A stretch of DNA of 64,000 bases from Paramoeba atlantica (GCA_977017575.1 CDRNVI010000071.1:248001-312000), one strand, 5' to 3'; counted from the stretch's first letter, positions 1 through 10,030 are shown. Notes: a model not told the origin generated them from the letters alone. A program made the numbers and translations.

Positions 1-127
1 GTGAAGTCCAGACTCTCTGTGAGTCGGTTACATGAAAGGAGGAGTCGACTCATCATGGAGGGTAGCTGTGTGAGCTCAATAGGACTGTGATGTCCGGTAC
101 GGCACACCTCAAGGTGCCTCAGAGAGG

Positions 128-487
128 ATGGGAGATATGCCAAGTGGAGCGGACCTCGCAAGTGGTAATGCGAAACCACTGTTATTTTCTGCATCGTGTC
201 CGGAAGACTCGTCCAGGTCAGATTCCCGTGTAAACTATGAAGCAGAGAAAACTCAATGCGCACCACTTCCTCTTTATCGTCGCAGTGAACTCCTGCCCAT
301 TCACAGGGAGAAATTTTCTGAAGACTCCCGAATATGGGAAACGCGCGCTTCTGTAGAACCCATGTGGGGTGAGGGTTGGAGACACTTTCAAGAAAAGAAC
401 GCATTAAATCCTCCTGGCATAGTAGCATACGACCGACGCGACCGCATCGCACCTTGCGAGCAACTTCGTCAGAGGTTGGGAAAATGA
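128..487 (+). CDS. Doubtful plus-strand ORF, 119 aa
   Basis: An open frame of 119 codons on the strand opposite all recognised genes. It is hydrophilic, with no domain, signal peptide or membrane segment that I recognise. An in-frame stop lies a short way upstream, so it is not simply the tail of a longer gene. If real, it would converge on the minus-strand gene ending at 722 and the gap between them would be a convergent strand-switch site. The region is somewhat richer in GC than the spacer that follows. The first 120 bases hold small inverted repeats (GGCAC/GTGCC near 102-119) and nothing else recognisable. It may be chance. Confidence 0.15.
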   Translation: MGDMPSGADLASGNAKPLLFSASCPEDSSRSDSRVNYEAEKTQCAPLPLYRRSELLPIHREKFSEDSRIWETRASVEPMWGEGWRHFQEKNALNPPGIVAYDRRDRIAPCEQLRQRLGK

Positions 488-721
488 TGAGCATGGAGCA
501 GTGAACATAGAGGAATTTTAGATCAGGAATCATATTTATACAAATACGATGTATGAGTCTCATACTATCTCATTGAGATAGTGTTGCCTTTTCAACTTTT
601 GGGAAATCAATATTCTTCTTTGTTTTTTCTTGATTTTTGCAGTTAATTGCAAGATGTATGCGGATAAGATTTTCGAAAAATGGACAACTGTTGTAGTTTA
701 CCATGCTCAAAAATGAGACCA

Positions 722-2668
722 TCAGAATTCTATATGATATTTTTTCTTGAATGCTCGCCAGGATCGACAAAGTGCGTAGGGTTCTGCTTGTTCCATGTCT
801 ATTGAAGTTCCCTGAGAGGCATTCATGCTATGCACATCTAGCAAAACAGTCAAAAAAGGAAAACGGTGGAGAGTTTCTACAAAGGGATAGAGTAGCTCAT
901 GCTCCATCAATATTCTGTGTGATAATTTCAGTTTCAAGCGGTTTCCACTTTGCTCACTTCTATTTTGTGTGTAACTTGGCTCCGGCAAGGGTGAAGCAAG
1001 ACGCATCGTTGCGTCACTCCTTTTTACTCGTAACTGTAGAGTATGAGTAGATTTGCTTGAGTTACAATTTTTTACCTGTTCACCGACGTTCTCTTTTGTT
1101 GGTATCCCGACTGTAATTCTGTTGGACCTAGTTTCCCCATTTCCGGATGTTATACCGGTCTTTTGCATCAACGCGCCTTGACTTCTTCGCCCTTTTACGG
1201 ACTTTGTATCACCCCTCTGCTTTGGCCGGTTTTGGGTACGTTTTCGTTTTTTTGTGTATCGCTGTCCAATGTCGGAGTAGTCATCACCTGTGCTGCTTGA
1301 GTGGCTAGAGGAGGTACTGGAGCCTCGCCAGGTGGAATCTGAATCCACCTCGCTACTCGTGCTTGAATATTCGGTACTAAGAGCCGCATGCTGCGTGGCA
1401 TAGCGGGACAAAATTGCCGACCGACGCATTGGTCGTACTGATGAGCTAAGTTGCGTACAATTATTTATGGTATGTATTCGCTGCTTATGCTTTGATTTCG
1501 TTTTACCAACACGTGTGCTTGTTGCATTTGTAGGTGTAAGTGTTTTTCTCAACGTACTTTTTGTGTCTTCAACGACAGGGGACGGAGAGGCATAGCTGGC
1601 TGTTTTGCCCAAGCGCCGAAGTATGATTTTGTTTGTCGTTTGTAATGGAAAAAAAGTCCCAAGACAAGTTAGTATGCTAGCAATTTGGTAAATTGTGGTT
1701 ACCTTCAGACCGTGGCCCAAGTATGAGAGTGCGTCAAACCAAAATCTTTGGCGCACATGTGCGAATTGGCTACTCTTCCATAAATCCAGAGCTAAAGCTT
1801 GTATTCGTCTAGTCGGAGACGAGATATTTCGCGTGTGATGAAGATCAAAGTTAACCAAAAGTTGAAACAAGAGAATGCACGAAAAGCAGGTGTACTGTGC
1901 AAGTTTAGCATTGCGTTTCTCGTAATCCGTCAATTTTTTAAAATAGCCCACATGAATTTGTGCCAGAGTTGCATGTATATTCTGCAATTCATGAACCAGA
2001 TCATCACTACGCGCACAGAAAGCGTCTCTAAGTCGTCTCATAGGATCACTAGTCAATAACTTTTGAACGAAGGCAAAGTCGAAATTTTGTTCATCTATTA
2101 TTATTGGTAGTTTGCGATCAAGTAGCCGACTTGCTCCTGCTAGAGCAAAAACTATTGCACTAGCCCATGCATTTGATTGAGTGTCGGAGCAATTTTCCGC
2201 GAAAGTTACGCCCATGAATTCACGATACAGAACTAAACAAAGGGAATGCCAGGGAATATTGTATGAAAATATCTCTGCGTTTACTGAATACGAACTTGAT
2301 TTTTCGCGATTTCGAAACAGCCATTGTAAAGTTGGTAACACAAACTCGGTAAGTAGCAAGATAACCTCTTTTCCAGCCTGATATTTTTCAATAGTACAAA
2401 CTACCAAAGCTAGCAATCGACTCCACTTCTTGATACCTTCATTGTAGCTATGGGAGTGACTAAAAGCTTCATCTACGCTTGACATCGAACAACTAAGTTC
2501 TGATATGGCACTTCGTAGCATAAACCTCCAGCATGTTGCGGTAAAATAGGGGACACAGTTGAATAAGCAGATCTCGAGTGAGATGTCAGACTGAGATGAA
2601 ACCAAGGCATGCGTAACCCTGGCATTCGTACTCTCTATAAATCGACACACAAGTAAATACTTTTCCAT
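722..2668 (-). CDS. Hypothetical protein, helical N-half and Ser-rich/basic C-half
   Basis: A 648-residue protein with no recognised family. The first 350 or so residues are rich in Leu, Phe, Cys and aromatic residues and look like a helical-repeat fold without clear membrane spans. Residues around 420-460 form a Ser/Thr/Asp-rich stretch (STSSEVDSDS, SSTSSSHSSSTGDDYSD), followed by a Lys/Arg-rich stretch (TKKRKRTQNRPKQRG) that could be a nuclear localisation signal. The last 90 residues become hydrophobic and ordered again. It is the most downstream gene of the minus-strand run in this window. A nuclear scaffold role is only a guess from the basic and acidic tracts. Confidence 0.75.
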   Translation of the reverse strand: MEKYLLVCRFIESTNARVTHALVSSQSDISLEICLFNCVPYFTATCWRFMLRSAISELSCSMSSVDEAFSHSHSYNEGIKKWSRLLALVVCTIEKYQAGKEVILLLTEFVLPTLQWLFRNREKSSSYSVNAEIFSYNIPWHSLCLVLYREFMGVTFAENCSDTQSNAWASAIVFALAGASRLLDRKLPIIIDEQNFDFAFVQKLLTSDPMRRLRDAFCARSDDLVHELQNIHATLAQIHVGYFKKLTDYEKRNAKLAQYTCFSCILLFQLLVNFDLHHTRNISSPTRRIQALALDLWKSSQFAHVRQRFWFDALSYLGHGLKVTTIYQIASILTCLGTFFPLQTTNKIILRRLGKTASYASPSPVVEDTKSTLRKTLTPTNATSTRVGKTKSKHKQRIHTINNCTQLSSSVRPMRRSAILSRYATQHAALSTEYSSTSSEVDSDSTWRGSSTSSSHSSSTGDDYSDIGQRYTKKRKRTQNRPKQRGDTKSVKGRRSQGALMQKTGITSGNGETRSNRITVGIPTKENVGEQVKNCNSSKSTHTLQLRVKRSDATMRLASPLPEPSYTQNRSEQSGNRLKLKLSHRILMEHELLYPFVETLHRFPFLTVLLDVHSMNASQGTSIDMEQAEPYALCRSWRAFKKKYHIEF

Positions 2669-3118
2669 TGAACATTCCTTTTTACGATTTGCTCATACGT
2701 ACACGTACGTTTAAAAAGATTTAAGGACAATGTAGTACATACGCGCTCTGGTACGAACGAAGTCTTGAAGTGATCAATAGTCCATGCGATTTCAGAATTC
2801 TGAGATTTCTCTTCAACATTTCACTGTTTTCCGAGGAAAACTTCATAAACTCAAGATGATCCGAGTAAATAGTGAAATCGTAGTAAAAAATAGTAAATCA
2901 GACCAAACAAGTAATACATACATGCATACTCAAAGAAGAATATGTGCTCATATTCGTCATGCATATTCATTCGCAAGCGAAGTAAAATCACTTGAAGTAC
3001 AGTATCTTGCAGTGGATTCAATATGAACATTTGCTCTCTGGATAGCAAGTGCGCGATAACTAAGTAGCAAGTAGAAAATAATAATAATATAAAATATAAA
3101 TATAAAATAAATATAAGT
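2669..3118. other. Intergenic spacer, no gene seen
   Basis: A 450-bp AT-rich spacer between two minus-strand genes. It holds only short open frames on both strands, with no composition or motif suggesting a gene. In a kinetoplastid it would carry the poly(A) site of the upstream gene and the splice acceptor of the downstream one; neither can be placed with confidence. Confidence 0.5.
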
Positions 3119-4879
3119 TCAGATTTCTACTGGCTCAAAAACTTCTGAAATGCGCACCCGGCACATAGGGCAGTATCCCACTTTGGTGCAGCACCCTTTG
3201 CAAAGAACTTTATGCTTACACGGGAGAAATATTACACCGGGGCTATTGGACATGCATGTAATACACTTTGTGCTCTGTTCCTCCAAAATATGCCGCAAGG
3301 ACTCAAGGTACTCCGTAGCTTCGCGCTGCAGCTCACGTAATTCAGCTGAGCGTAAGTGTTGTAAATTCAGCGGCAGTGAGAAAAATTGTGCCCGAAAGAC
3401 CTTTTCAATCTCGGAGGATACAGATTTTTGAAGCGCGTCGATGTCTACATGCTTTGTTGTTTTCTGTGAGACACGTGCGCTTTCTATGGCATCAGTTTTG
3501 ACAGGAAGACGTAATTCGGAGGGATATTCCGTTCCAAAATCTGTGTGATCAATCACCATTGTTGGAAGCTCGGTGTACGAAATTGATTCTTGAATTAAGT
3601 TCTGAGAAGCACTCTCTATCAGCTGTTTGTTGTCACAAGTTTCTGAAAAATACGGCTTTTCTTCTGAATCGGATATGTTTGGTATGTCGTCAGAACAATC
3701 TTGGGAGGTCGTAACCGCGGAAGAAGCTAGAAGTGCTGAGGATGTAGGACTCACAAGTGAGCAATGCGTATCCTCCGAATTTGACAAATGTTTAGCTATA
3801 TTTCCGTTTGCATGCTCCATTGGCCTAGTAGCGTTGAATGTTTCACCTTTCTCTGAGGAAGAAATTTCCACACAATCTTCCATACATTCTTGAGTGAGCG
3901 AAGATATTACGCTGCCAACTGTGTTGGCCAGTAACGACACGCCGGAAGAGTGTGTATTTTTATCTCCCTGCCTGAATTCCGACGAGGGAGCCTGACTCTG
4001 CGAAATATCTACATCCACAGGCGAGCTGTTTGTCCCAATACTCTTTTGTCCGGACTGACACTCTCCAGTAAAGTTTCCATGTGCCCCATTGTAACATTGT
4101 CGTGAATCACTGGCTTGTACAGAAGGTAGATTAGAGGGATTTATAATAAAATTAAAGTTTTTATCGGTCTGACCCTCAGATATTCCTACATCACTAGATT
4201 CGCCGTCAAGAAACGACTCTGCGAAATTTTCCTGGTCTCTTGCATTGCTATTGCCTTTTTGTAGTTTGCTTTCCACATTTTTTAACGCGTGTAATCTGCC
4301 CAAAGCGTAACGAAGTCTTCGGTAATCCGCTGAGGACGGCAGCCGAGGCATCCAGCCTTGCTCTACATCACTATGCCAGACGCCAAACTCATCTGTTTGA
4401 AATGGTTTGTTACTCACAGAATTGAGTTCATACGGCGTGGGCTTCGAAGCGCCCGGGGTGGAAGGAGAAAGAGGAAGGACAAGGTACATTGTTGTTTCAA
4501 GGTTGGTGTCCTGAGCAAAGCCACGGTATATTTTTCCATGAGTCACGCCTAGAATCGGAGCTATGCGATACTCGTCTCCCCCAGTCGGACGCTGTAACAG
4601 TACCCGCACATAGAGTCCGGGGAGAATATCCTCCAACAGCTGTCGTCTGGTCTGGGTAGAGAGGTAAGAAACAATCGCACTGCGCGTTACTTGCAGAGCT
4701 CGCACCGTCGGAAGGCGTGAAGCAGAAGCGCTAGTTGCTGGCTCCGTGCGGGAAGGCATTGTAGAGCGTATATGAAGTGTCTGGTAATATTCTAAAAAAT
4801 TAGGCGGGGGAAGAGGGAGAGTTGGCATCAAGTTCTTAGTTTTGCCAAGAAGCAAGATCCTTCCCATTTTAAGAATCAC
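3119..4879 (-). CDS. Plus3-domain protein with C-terminal RING finger
   Basis: 586 residues from the longest start; the Met at codon 41 (4757-4759, MPSRTEPATS) is an equally good or better start. About residues 53-200 resemble the Plus3 domain of Rtf1: VRALQVTRSAIVSYL, then GLYVRVLLQR, EYRIAPILGV, and the diagnostic SNKPFQTDEFGVW. In Rtf1 this domain binds the Spt5 repeat region and single-stranded nucleic acid during elongation. A long Ser/Asp-rich, probably disordered middle follows. The last 50 residues are a C3HC4 RING finger (CITCMS, PCKHKVLCKGCC, CPMC), so E3 ubiquitin ligase activity is likely. I infer a chromatin- or transcription-linked ubiquitin ligase. The domains are clear; the target is unknown. 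Confidence 0.85.
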   Translation of the reverse strand: MILKMGRILLLGKTKNLMPTLPLPPPNFLEYYQTLHIRSTMPSRTEPATSASASRLPTVRALQVTRSAIVSYLSTQTRRQLLEDILPGLYVRVLLQRPTGGDEYRIAPILGVTHGKIYRGFAQDTNLETTMYLVLPLSPSTPGASKPTPYELNSVSNKPFQTDEFGVWHSDVEQGWMPRLPSSADYRRLRYALGRLHALKNVESKLQKGNSNARDQENFAESFLDGESSDVGISEGQTDKNFNFIINPSNLPSVQASDSRQCYNGAHGNFTGECQSGQKSIGTNSSPVDVDISQSQAPSSEFRQGDKNTHSSGVSLLANTVGSVISSLTQECMEDCVEISSSEKGETFNATRPMEHANGNIAKHLSNSEDTHCSLVSPTSSALLASSAVTTSQDCSDDIPNISDSEEKPYFSETCDNKQLIESASQNLIQESISYTELPTMVIDHTDFGTEYPSELRLPVKTDAIESARVSQKTTKHVDIDALQKSVSSEIEKVFRAQFFSLPLNLQHLRSAELRELQREATEYLESLRHILEEQSTKCITCMSNSPGVIFLPCKHKVLCKGCCTKVGYCPMCRVRISEVFEPVEI

Positions 4880-5017
4880 GTGCTTCTATAAATAAACGTA
4901 ATGTAGTGGTTGCATAATTACCATAATTCATGTAATGTAGCATAAAAAATGCCTATGATATCATATGTAATATATCAATTGAAAAACCCAGATAACGTTT
5001 CTGAAGTAAACGACGTT

Positions 5018-5830
5018 ACAGGTTAACATGCCGGGGAGGCATGTTATGGTGCTACAGGCATGTTATGGTGTTACAGGCATGTTAAATTTCTGAACCTCCG
5101 TTTGAAAGAATAAGGAAAGCAATCGACACAAAAATTGGTTTTGACCTCACTGTTAAATTAAACGTTACGAAACTTTGCTTTAGAAATTTTTGCTTTAAAC
5201 TTTCCAACTTCACTTACTCATGGTTTCAATTATTCCTGACCTTGCTCTTCTGAATCCACTCCTGTATAGTACAAACATAGGCTCTTCCATTTGGGTTTGT
5301 TGGTACAGTTGGGCTTGGAGAAGTTAATGTTGGCGCTATTGCGACTTCTGGGGGAACAAGAGTATGCGATCCCCGGGACAGAGATATGCTCATGGTTTGT
5401 GTATCCTAGGCGGGGGAAAGACCCAACGATGTCCATCGAACCTAGAGTGTCCATCGAACCTAGGTCGGAGAGCTCTACTATCAGTAGCTCAACATCTTTA
5501 TCAGCAGCTTCGTCTTCCTCATCATTATCCTCTTCTTCCTCTTCCTGCTCGTCTTCCTCTCCCTCGCCCTCCCCCTCTTATTCAGAGAACTCTTTTTCAC
5601 AGGATTCCTCACGAGTATGGCCCTGATTCGACAATGAAAAATGAACACAGTATTATTCTGAAGAGAGGGCTAAAAGAAATAAAGGTTAAAGAAACAAGAG
5701 GGAAATATAGTGTACCAAAAAAAAGGCTCGGCTTCGCCGAGAAAATCAGAAGGGGGGCATGTTATAAGACCCCATTTCACGATAACATGCCGGGGGGGGC
5801 ATGTTATGGTGATATAGGCATGTTAACCCG
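5018..5830. repeat. Short GCATGTTATGGTG repeats flanking a simple-sequence stretch
   Basis: The unit GGCATGTTATGGTGNTACAGGCATGTTA occurs in tandem at about 5037-5085 and again at about 5798-5826, both times beside AACATGCCGGGG. The two clusters bracket about 700 bp containing a pyrimidine-rich CTTCCTCNTC stretch (5510-5580) and the coding-like remnant at 5230-5454. This looks like repeat-mediated rearrangement or the edges of a decayed element. Confidence 0.5.
5230..5454 (-). pseudogene. Coding-like remnant sharing a peptide with 15.3-15.4 kb
   Basis: A 74-codon open frame whose first half (MDIVGSFPRLGYTNHEH, then PGIAYSCSP) matches at protein level a frame at about 15270-15400 on the same strand (VDIVKRFDQLGYDNHET, then CGISYSFTP). 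Nucleotide identity is low while the peptide is kept, so both copies probably descend from a gene that was once under selection. The family is not recognised. No flanking coding sequence extends it. Confidence 0.4.
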
Positions 5831-5840
5831 TGCCCTCGTT

Positions 5841-6773
5841 TATAAACCCCCCACAGCGAATAAGTCACCCCCCTCTTTTTTTTGTACAACGAGGCTTAGG
5901 GGGGTTGCGGCACCACTTTTTCGTTCAAAATTTTGAGATCTGCACGTTCCCGCTGTTTTTAGACCTCTTCACAGATAACAAATTAAAACTCATTTTTTTA
6001 ATGACGTTTTTACATAGTCATGCCAATATTACCCGAAAAATCTCATGTTCCTCGACCAGGGGGGGAGAAGGGGGTCAACATGAAAATGGTGTCACAGATC
6101 TTCGCTAGGGGAACGAGATCTCTCGATTGCAACAAAAATGATCAAAAACAGATAACAAACATGCAATTTGTCACGTGGTGGAATATTTTTCTTTGATTGG
6201 TTCTTTCTTGAAACAGTGATAAATTAACTTTTTTAAGCTGTCCCCTTTACTTTTTGCTTGAAGGGGCCTAAGGGGGTTAAGATATCATTTTCTCGTTCAA
6301 AATTTTGAGATCTACACGTTCCCACCATTTTTAGATCATTTTAGAAACTGAAAAAGAAAATTATTTTTAGGTTCTATTGTTTTGCATCGTTATACCACAC
6401 TAATTTAAGAAAACAAACACTCCGCGGCCAGGGGGCACAAGTGGGTCAATATTAAAAAAGAGCGGCAAAGATCTTTTCTAGGAGAACGAGATCTCTCGTT
6501 CGCAACAAAAATCAGCAAAAACGGACAAAAATAATTGAATTTCTCATGGGAGGAGAAGATTAATTTTGTTAAAGTGTGAGAAATTGATCTCTTGAAAAAT
6601 GTGAAGAAAGTGATAATCCATCTATCGGATGCACGCATTTGAGAGCCTTGGTTCCATGCTATAACGCGCAAAGTCTTTGTGTTGGGAACAGCAAAATGCA
6701 ACAAAAATGAGCTCAAACGGACACTTGGCTGAAAAGTTAGAGGGGGGTGACTTTTCGCTGTGGGGGGTTTATA
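5841..6773. mobile_element. Inverted-repeat element A, 933 bp, no transposase
   Basis: The ends are inverted repeats of about 36 bp: TATAAACCCCCCACAGCGAA followed by (T)AAGTCACCCCCCTC at the left, and its near-exact complement at 6737-6773. The interior is a direct duplication: the block at about 5885-6180 (with TTCAAAATTTTGAGATCT and GAACGAGATCTCTCG) recurs at about 6250-6550, so the body is two 365-bp units. No open frame resembles a transposase, so it is non-autonomous. A fragment of the same family lies inverted at about 19185-19460. Confidence 0.7.
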
Positions 6774-7057
6774 TAAATTCATAGATCGTATATGCTTTAC
6801 GATTCAAACAATTCGTTATTAACCAAAACTTTTCAAGTATATTGAACAAACTATGGTTGACCTAAGGTACACTAAAAACACCCCTATGTACTCACTATTC
6901 ATGTACTAACGAATGGACTAAGAAAATACACGTAAGAACATCGAAAACTTTGAAAGCAGATAAATAAATAAATCCTAATAGAAAAGATATAAACTCACTA
7001 ATGTTTGCCGTCACATTCAAATAATTCAATTGATGAATTACTATCACAAGTTTACAT
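6774..7057. other. AT-rich spacer, nothing recognised
   Basis: Spacer between element A and the LRR gene. It is AT-rich, with no gene or repeat visible. Confidence 0.5.
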
Positions 7058-7621
7058 TCACCATTCCAAGTGCAGTAAGGTTTTTGGTAGATCTTCCTTC
7101 TTTGCTTCTATTACTAGATTTTGGTTATCGACCATAAACAAAGTATTCATATGAGGGGGTAGATTTGATAGACCTACAACCCCACTGAAGCGATTTGCAG
7201 ACATATGAAGCACTTTTAAAGAGTTCGGTAACATGCTCAGATTGGGCTGACCAGTAAAAAAATTTCCAGACAAACTGATTGTGTGTAGTTTCTGTGGGAA
7301 ACTATCCCACAGTACTTCTCCTTCCAAAGAGTTGATGCCAAGTCTTAACACAGCCAATGTGACAGGTAAATAGCGCCAGTTTACTGTACCATGCAGCTGC
7401 TTAAAATGCCATAAAAGAGCATCGATATTTCCATTTTTATCACATTGCACACTGTCCCAGTCACAGGCAGGGGTCTCCTCGCTCCACAAAGGGTGCGTAC
7501 GCGTAATGTTTTTTATAAGAAGACCCAAATCGTATTCCTGTGGCCAAGCCACTCCCCGAACTTTGGCAGGACGCCTCACGATTTCCGTACCGTCATCGTG
7601 TAAATGAATTGCAGACAACAT
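7058..7621 (-). CDS. Leucine-rich-repeat protein
   Basis: 187 residues. After about 45 residues comes a plant-type LRR N-cap (PACDWDSVQCDKNGNIDALLW). Four or five LRRs of 22-24 residues follow: LHGTVNWRYLPVTLAVLRLGINS, LEGEVLWDSFPQKLHTISLSGN, FFTGQPNLSMLPNSLKVLHMSAN, RFSGVVGLSNLPPHMNTLFMVDN, and LPKTLLHLEW. No signal peptide or membrane span is visible, so a cytosolic protein-protein interaction role is likely. Small LRR proteins of this kind are common in free-living and symbiotic kinetoplastids. The partner is unknown. Confidence 0.8.
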   Translation of the reverse strand: MLSAIHLHDDGTEIVRRPAKVRGVAWPQEYDLGLLIKNITRTHPLWSEETPACDWDSVQCDKNGNIDALLWHFKQLHGTVNWRYLPVTLAVLRLGINSLEGEVLWDSFPQKLHTISLSGNFFTGQPNLSMLPNSLKVLHMSANRFSGVVGLSNLPPHMNTLFMVDNQNLVIEAKKEDLPKTLLHLEW

Positions 7622-7790
7622 TGAACTACTCTATCAAAATTGAAAGTCTATTAGGTATTCTGTCAAGATGCTGAGCAATCCAATCAAAATTGCTCATAAC
7701 ATGTTTAATAACCTTTTAACTTTTTGCATTAAAAAAACATAAAACTTTGTCAAGTGGGTCACAGCAATAGTAAGGGCCTTTCACATTTAA

Positions 7791-9263
7791 CTACATAGGA
7801 GGTTTCACGCGATCCACGCACCGCCGCACTATATCGTTGACATTAGCTATATTCATTACAGGGCACTCTTGAATAACAGATGATTGCATTGCGGAGAACA
7901 AATCATCGTTGGCAGCTTCCGACATTGTGTTAATCCATTCTGTAAGTTCCCACTCACGACGTGTCGTGCTATTGAAGAGCGTTGTTGATCCACTCGCTGC
8001 TAGCCCGGTACTGTCTGGGAAGAAATCAGATCTAAGACACTCTGCGTGTGGGTCACAAGATTCTGAAGTGTTTTTAGTTTCTGCGTCTGTTTTCATTTCA
8101 GAAAATTGTTCATTCAAATTCGTAGAATTTTCTCTATATTCCTGAAATGTGCGCCGTAGGAGAGATATCCGGTCAACTAAATTGAGACAATGTGGAATAT
8201 ATACAAGAACAGAGTTGCAGATATCAATCGGATTAGCATATGATCTATTCTGCAACGCTGCAAATAATTGGGCAGTGCCTAGCAATTCCTCATGAACAGA
8301 ATTAAATACGATAGGGCTCGTAGAAATGGATCTCAGGGCAAGACGAACGCCTCGAACCAGTTGATCAAGGTATCGCTTGAGAGCGGTACTTACAAAAACA
8401 GAATCATATACAGAAGTAGCCGCGAGCATATTTGCTTTAATAGACTCGTCTAATTTTACCTCCCCGTGCGTCGGTGCAATGTTTTCTATACACAAATGCA
8501 TGCGAAATCTTTTGCGTAGATCAAGATCAAACTTTGCGTATCCACCCTCCTTCACTAATACAATGATAGCAAATGGAAAAGGCACGCGACGCACGGTGTT
8601 TCCAACAGATTCCACAACACCAAAAGCCATTAACTCCAAAATGGCTGCATGTGTCTCGGGACGTCCTTTGTCTAAATCGTACAAGACGTACACGCATGGC
8701 GGGTTATCGTGAAACCTCGAACCGTCTAGGAAAAAATCACTTTTTTCATTCCATTCAGGAGCAGATGTTCTTGTCCATCCTTGCCTATGAAACTTCGACC
8801 CCGACAAGCGTCCATCCATCACATTCACCTCCTTGTCAGTCTTACCGTAATCCGCCAAGTGGTAACGTCTTGAACGCACTGGTCGAGATGGATGTAGATG
8901 TGAATTCATATCTTCTCCTTGCAATTCTATAGACGGCTTGCGGTCACGGTTAGACGAATTACGTAAACTATATGGAGTGTCGAGTAAAAGTGCAGAGAGA
9001 TCCGCGCGTGTCATGTGCGGGTATACCCCTATAGGTTCAATGAAATGATTTGGCAAATTGATTTTTAGGAAATTCGTCACACTTAGTGCTGCAGAAGGTA
9101 AATCCTTGCGCTTTTCATAACTTGAGTGTGATTTAACCATGTTTTCGTCGTGTGAACCCTCCTGAGGACGCACAGTAACAAATACGTGTTGTAACAAACC
9201 CGAAGCGCAACACAAAAGTTGGCCATCTGACAGATCATTCATGCTTGCTGTCTTGATCACCAT
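7791..9263 (-). CDS. AAA+ ATPase-like protein (MoxR/Mg-chelatase/MCM type), P-loop not evident
   Basis: 490 residues. At about 190-265 the segment VYVLYDLDKGRPETHAAILE, then ELMAFGVVES and FPFAIIVLV, aligns with the Walker B and sensor-1 stretch of MoxR/Mg-chelatase/MCM-clade AAA+ proteins (LLDEIDKAPPETQNALLELM...). DLRKRFRMHLCIE resembles the arginine-finger segment that follows. At about 290-325, VFVSTALKRYLDQLVRGVRL resembles the lid helix of the same clade. No GxxxxGKS/T Walker A is seen, and the Walker B acidic pair is altered (YDLD). It may therefore be an inactive or structural family member. The last 100 residues are poorly ordered. Confidence 0.6.
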   Translation of the reverse strand: MVIKTASMNDLSDGQLLCCASGLLQHVFVTVRPQEGSHDENMVKSHSSYEKRKDLPSAALSVTNFLKINLPNHFIEPIGVYPHMTRADLSALLLDTPYSLRNSSNRDRKPSIELQGEDMNSHLHPSRPVRSRRYHLADYGKTDKEVNVMDGRLSGSKFHRQGWTRTSAPEWNEKSDFFLDGSRFHDNPPCVYVLYDLDKGRPETHAAILELMAFGVVESVGNTVRRVPFPFAIIVLVKEGGYAKFDLDLRKRFRMHLCIENIAPTHGEVKLDESIKANMLAATSVYDSVFVSTALKRYLDQLVRGVRLALRSISTSPIVFNSVHEELLGTAQLFAALQNRSYANPIDICNSVLVYIPHCLNLVDRISLLRRTFQEYRENSTNLNEQFSEMKTDAETKNTSESCDPHAECLRSDFFPDSTGLAASGSTTLFNSTTRREWELTEWINTMSEAANDDLFSAMQSSVIQECPVMNIANVNDIVRRCVDRVKPPM

Positions 9264-9660
9264 ACCCTTGTAGCATGCAAAAGTGTAGCTTTCGTATCCG
9301 TTATTTTTTTCAGAAACAAAGAGAGTAGCAACGTCGACATTAAATAGACTTACAAAACCCGGGGAACGGTATATTATTCAAATCGGAATTTGGATAATAT
9401 AGTATTATTTGGATAATACAGTGTTATGCGGCTCCATTTGAATAATATAGCGTTATTTGAATAATATTATATTATAAGTATGTATATTATACATAACCAT
9501 GTGTATGTATACATAACCTGGAGGTGACCTGTAGTGACCTCACTACATACATGTATGTAGTGAGTCACTACATTCAGTACATTTGGGTCACTACACTCAC
9601 TACACTTTCACCACCATACGTTTTGGCTTTCACGTACCTCCTTGAATGCTCGATAAAAAT
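9264..9660. repeat. AT-rich degenerate short repeats
   Basis: From about 9370 to 9480 a degenerate TTTGRATAATATAGYRTTAT unit repeats several times. From 9535 to 9605 the sequence is a cluster of TCACTACA/TGTAGTGA inverted units around CATACATGTATG. Similar TTTGAATAAT-TAG units recur near 14440-14550. No gene is visible. Confidence 0.5.
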
Positions 9661-9982
9661 TATAGTACTGTGACCCCCCCCTTTATACTTCGCCCATTTT
9701 GAGCAGTAACGAAGTATAAAGGGGGGGTCTGATTTTTTTCCCCGCTGTAAAAAAAAAAAACGCGCCGCTTCGCGGCGCGGCTCATCCCGTTTTCCTGTCT
9801 TTCCTTTTATGTACATAACATATAACATGTATATCACCTTCCATTTCTAGAAGGGAAGACTCAGAACGTTCTTGTTTTTTCCTAAACATTTTTGAAAAAT
9901 TACGAAAATAAATAAAAATCGCCCCCCCTTCGGGGGGGGGCACACAGAAAACGAAGTATAAAAGGGGGGTCACAGTACTATA
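9661..9982. mobile_element. Merlin-type MITE, 322 bp
   Basis: The ends TATAGTACTGTGACCCCCCC and GGGGGGTCACAGTACTATA are complementary and run on into CTTTATACTTCG / CGAAGTATAAAAG, giving TIRs of about 30 bp. The internal copy AACGAAGTATAAAGGGGGGG with TCTGATTTTT (9708-9740) matches the sequence next to the Merlin-like transposase gene at 43685-43785. The interior has two GC hairpins (CGCGCCGCTTCGCGGCGCG; a C-run/G-run stem near 9920-9940) and no coding capacity. Confidence 0.75.
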
Positions 9983-10030
9983 AAAACGAGAAAAGAAAGG
10001 CACCACAAAGCCCCCTTTACCCACGCCGCC

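Noticed and set aside
75-127. A short in-frame YGTPQG string resembling a reverse-transcriptase motif near the left edge
   Set aside because: Nothing before or after it fits a reverse transcriptase, so six residues are not enough.
5291-5936. Plus-strand frames of 111 and 190 codons rich in Ser/Pro
   Set aside because: They derive from a simple pyrimidine-rich stretch and run into the terminal repeat of element A.
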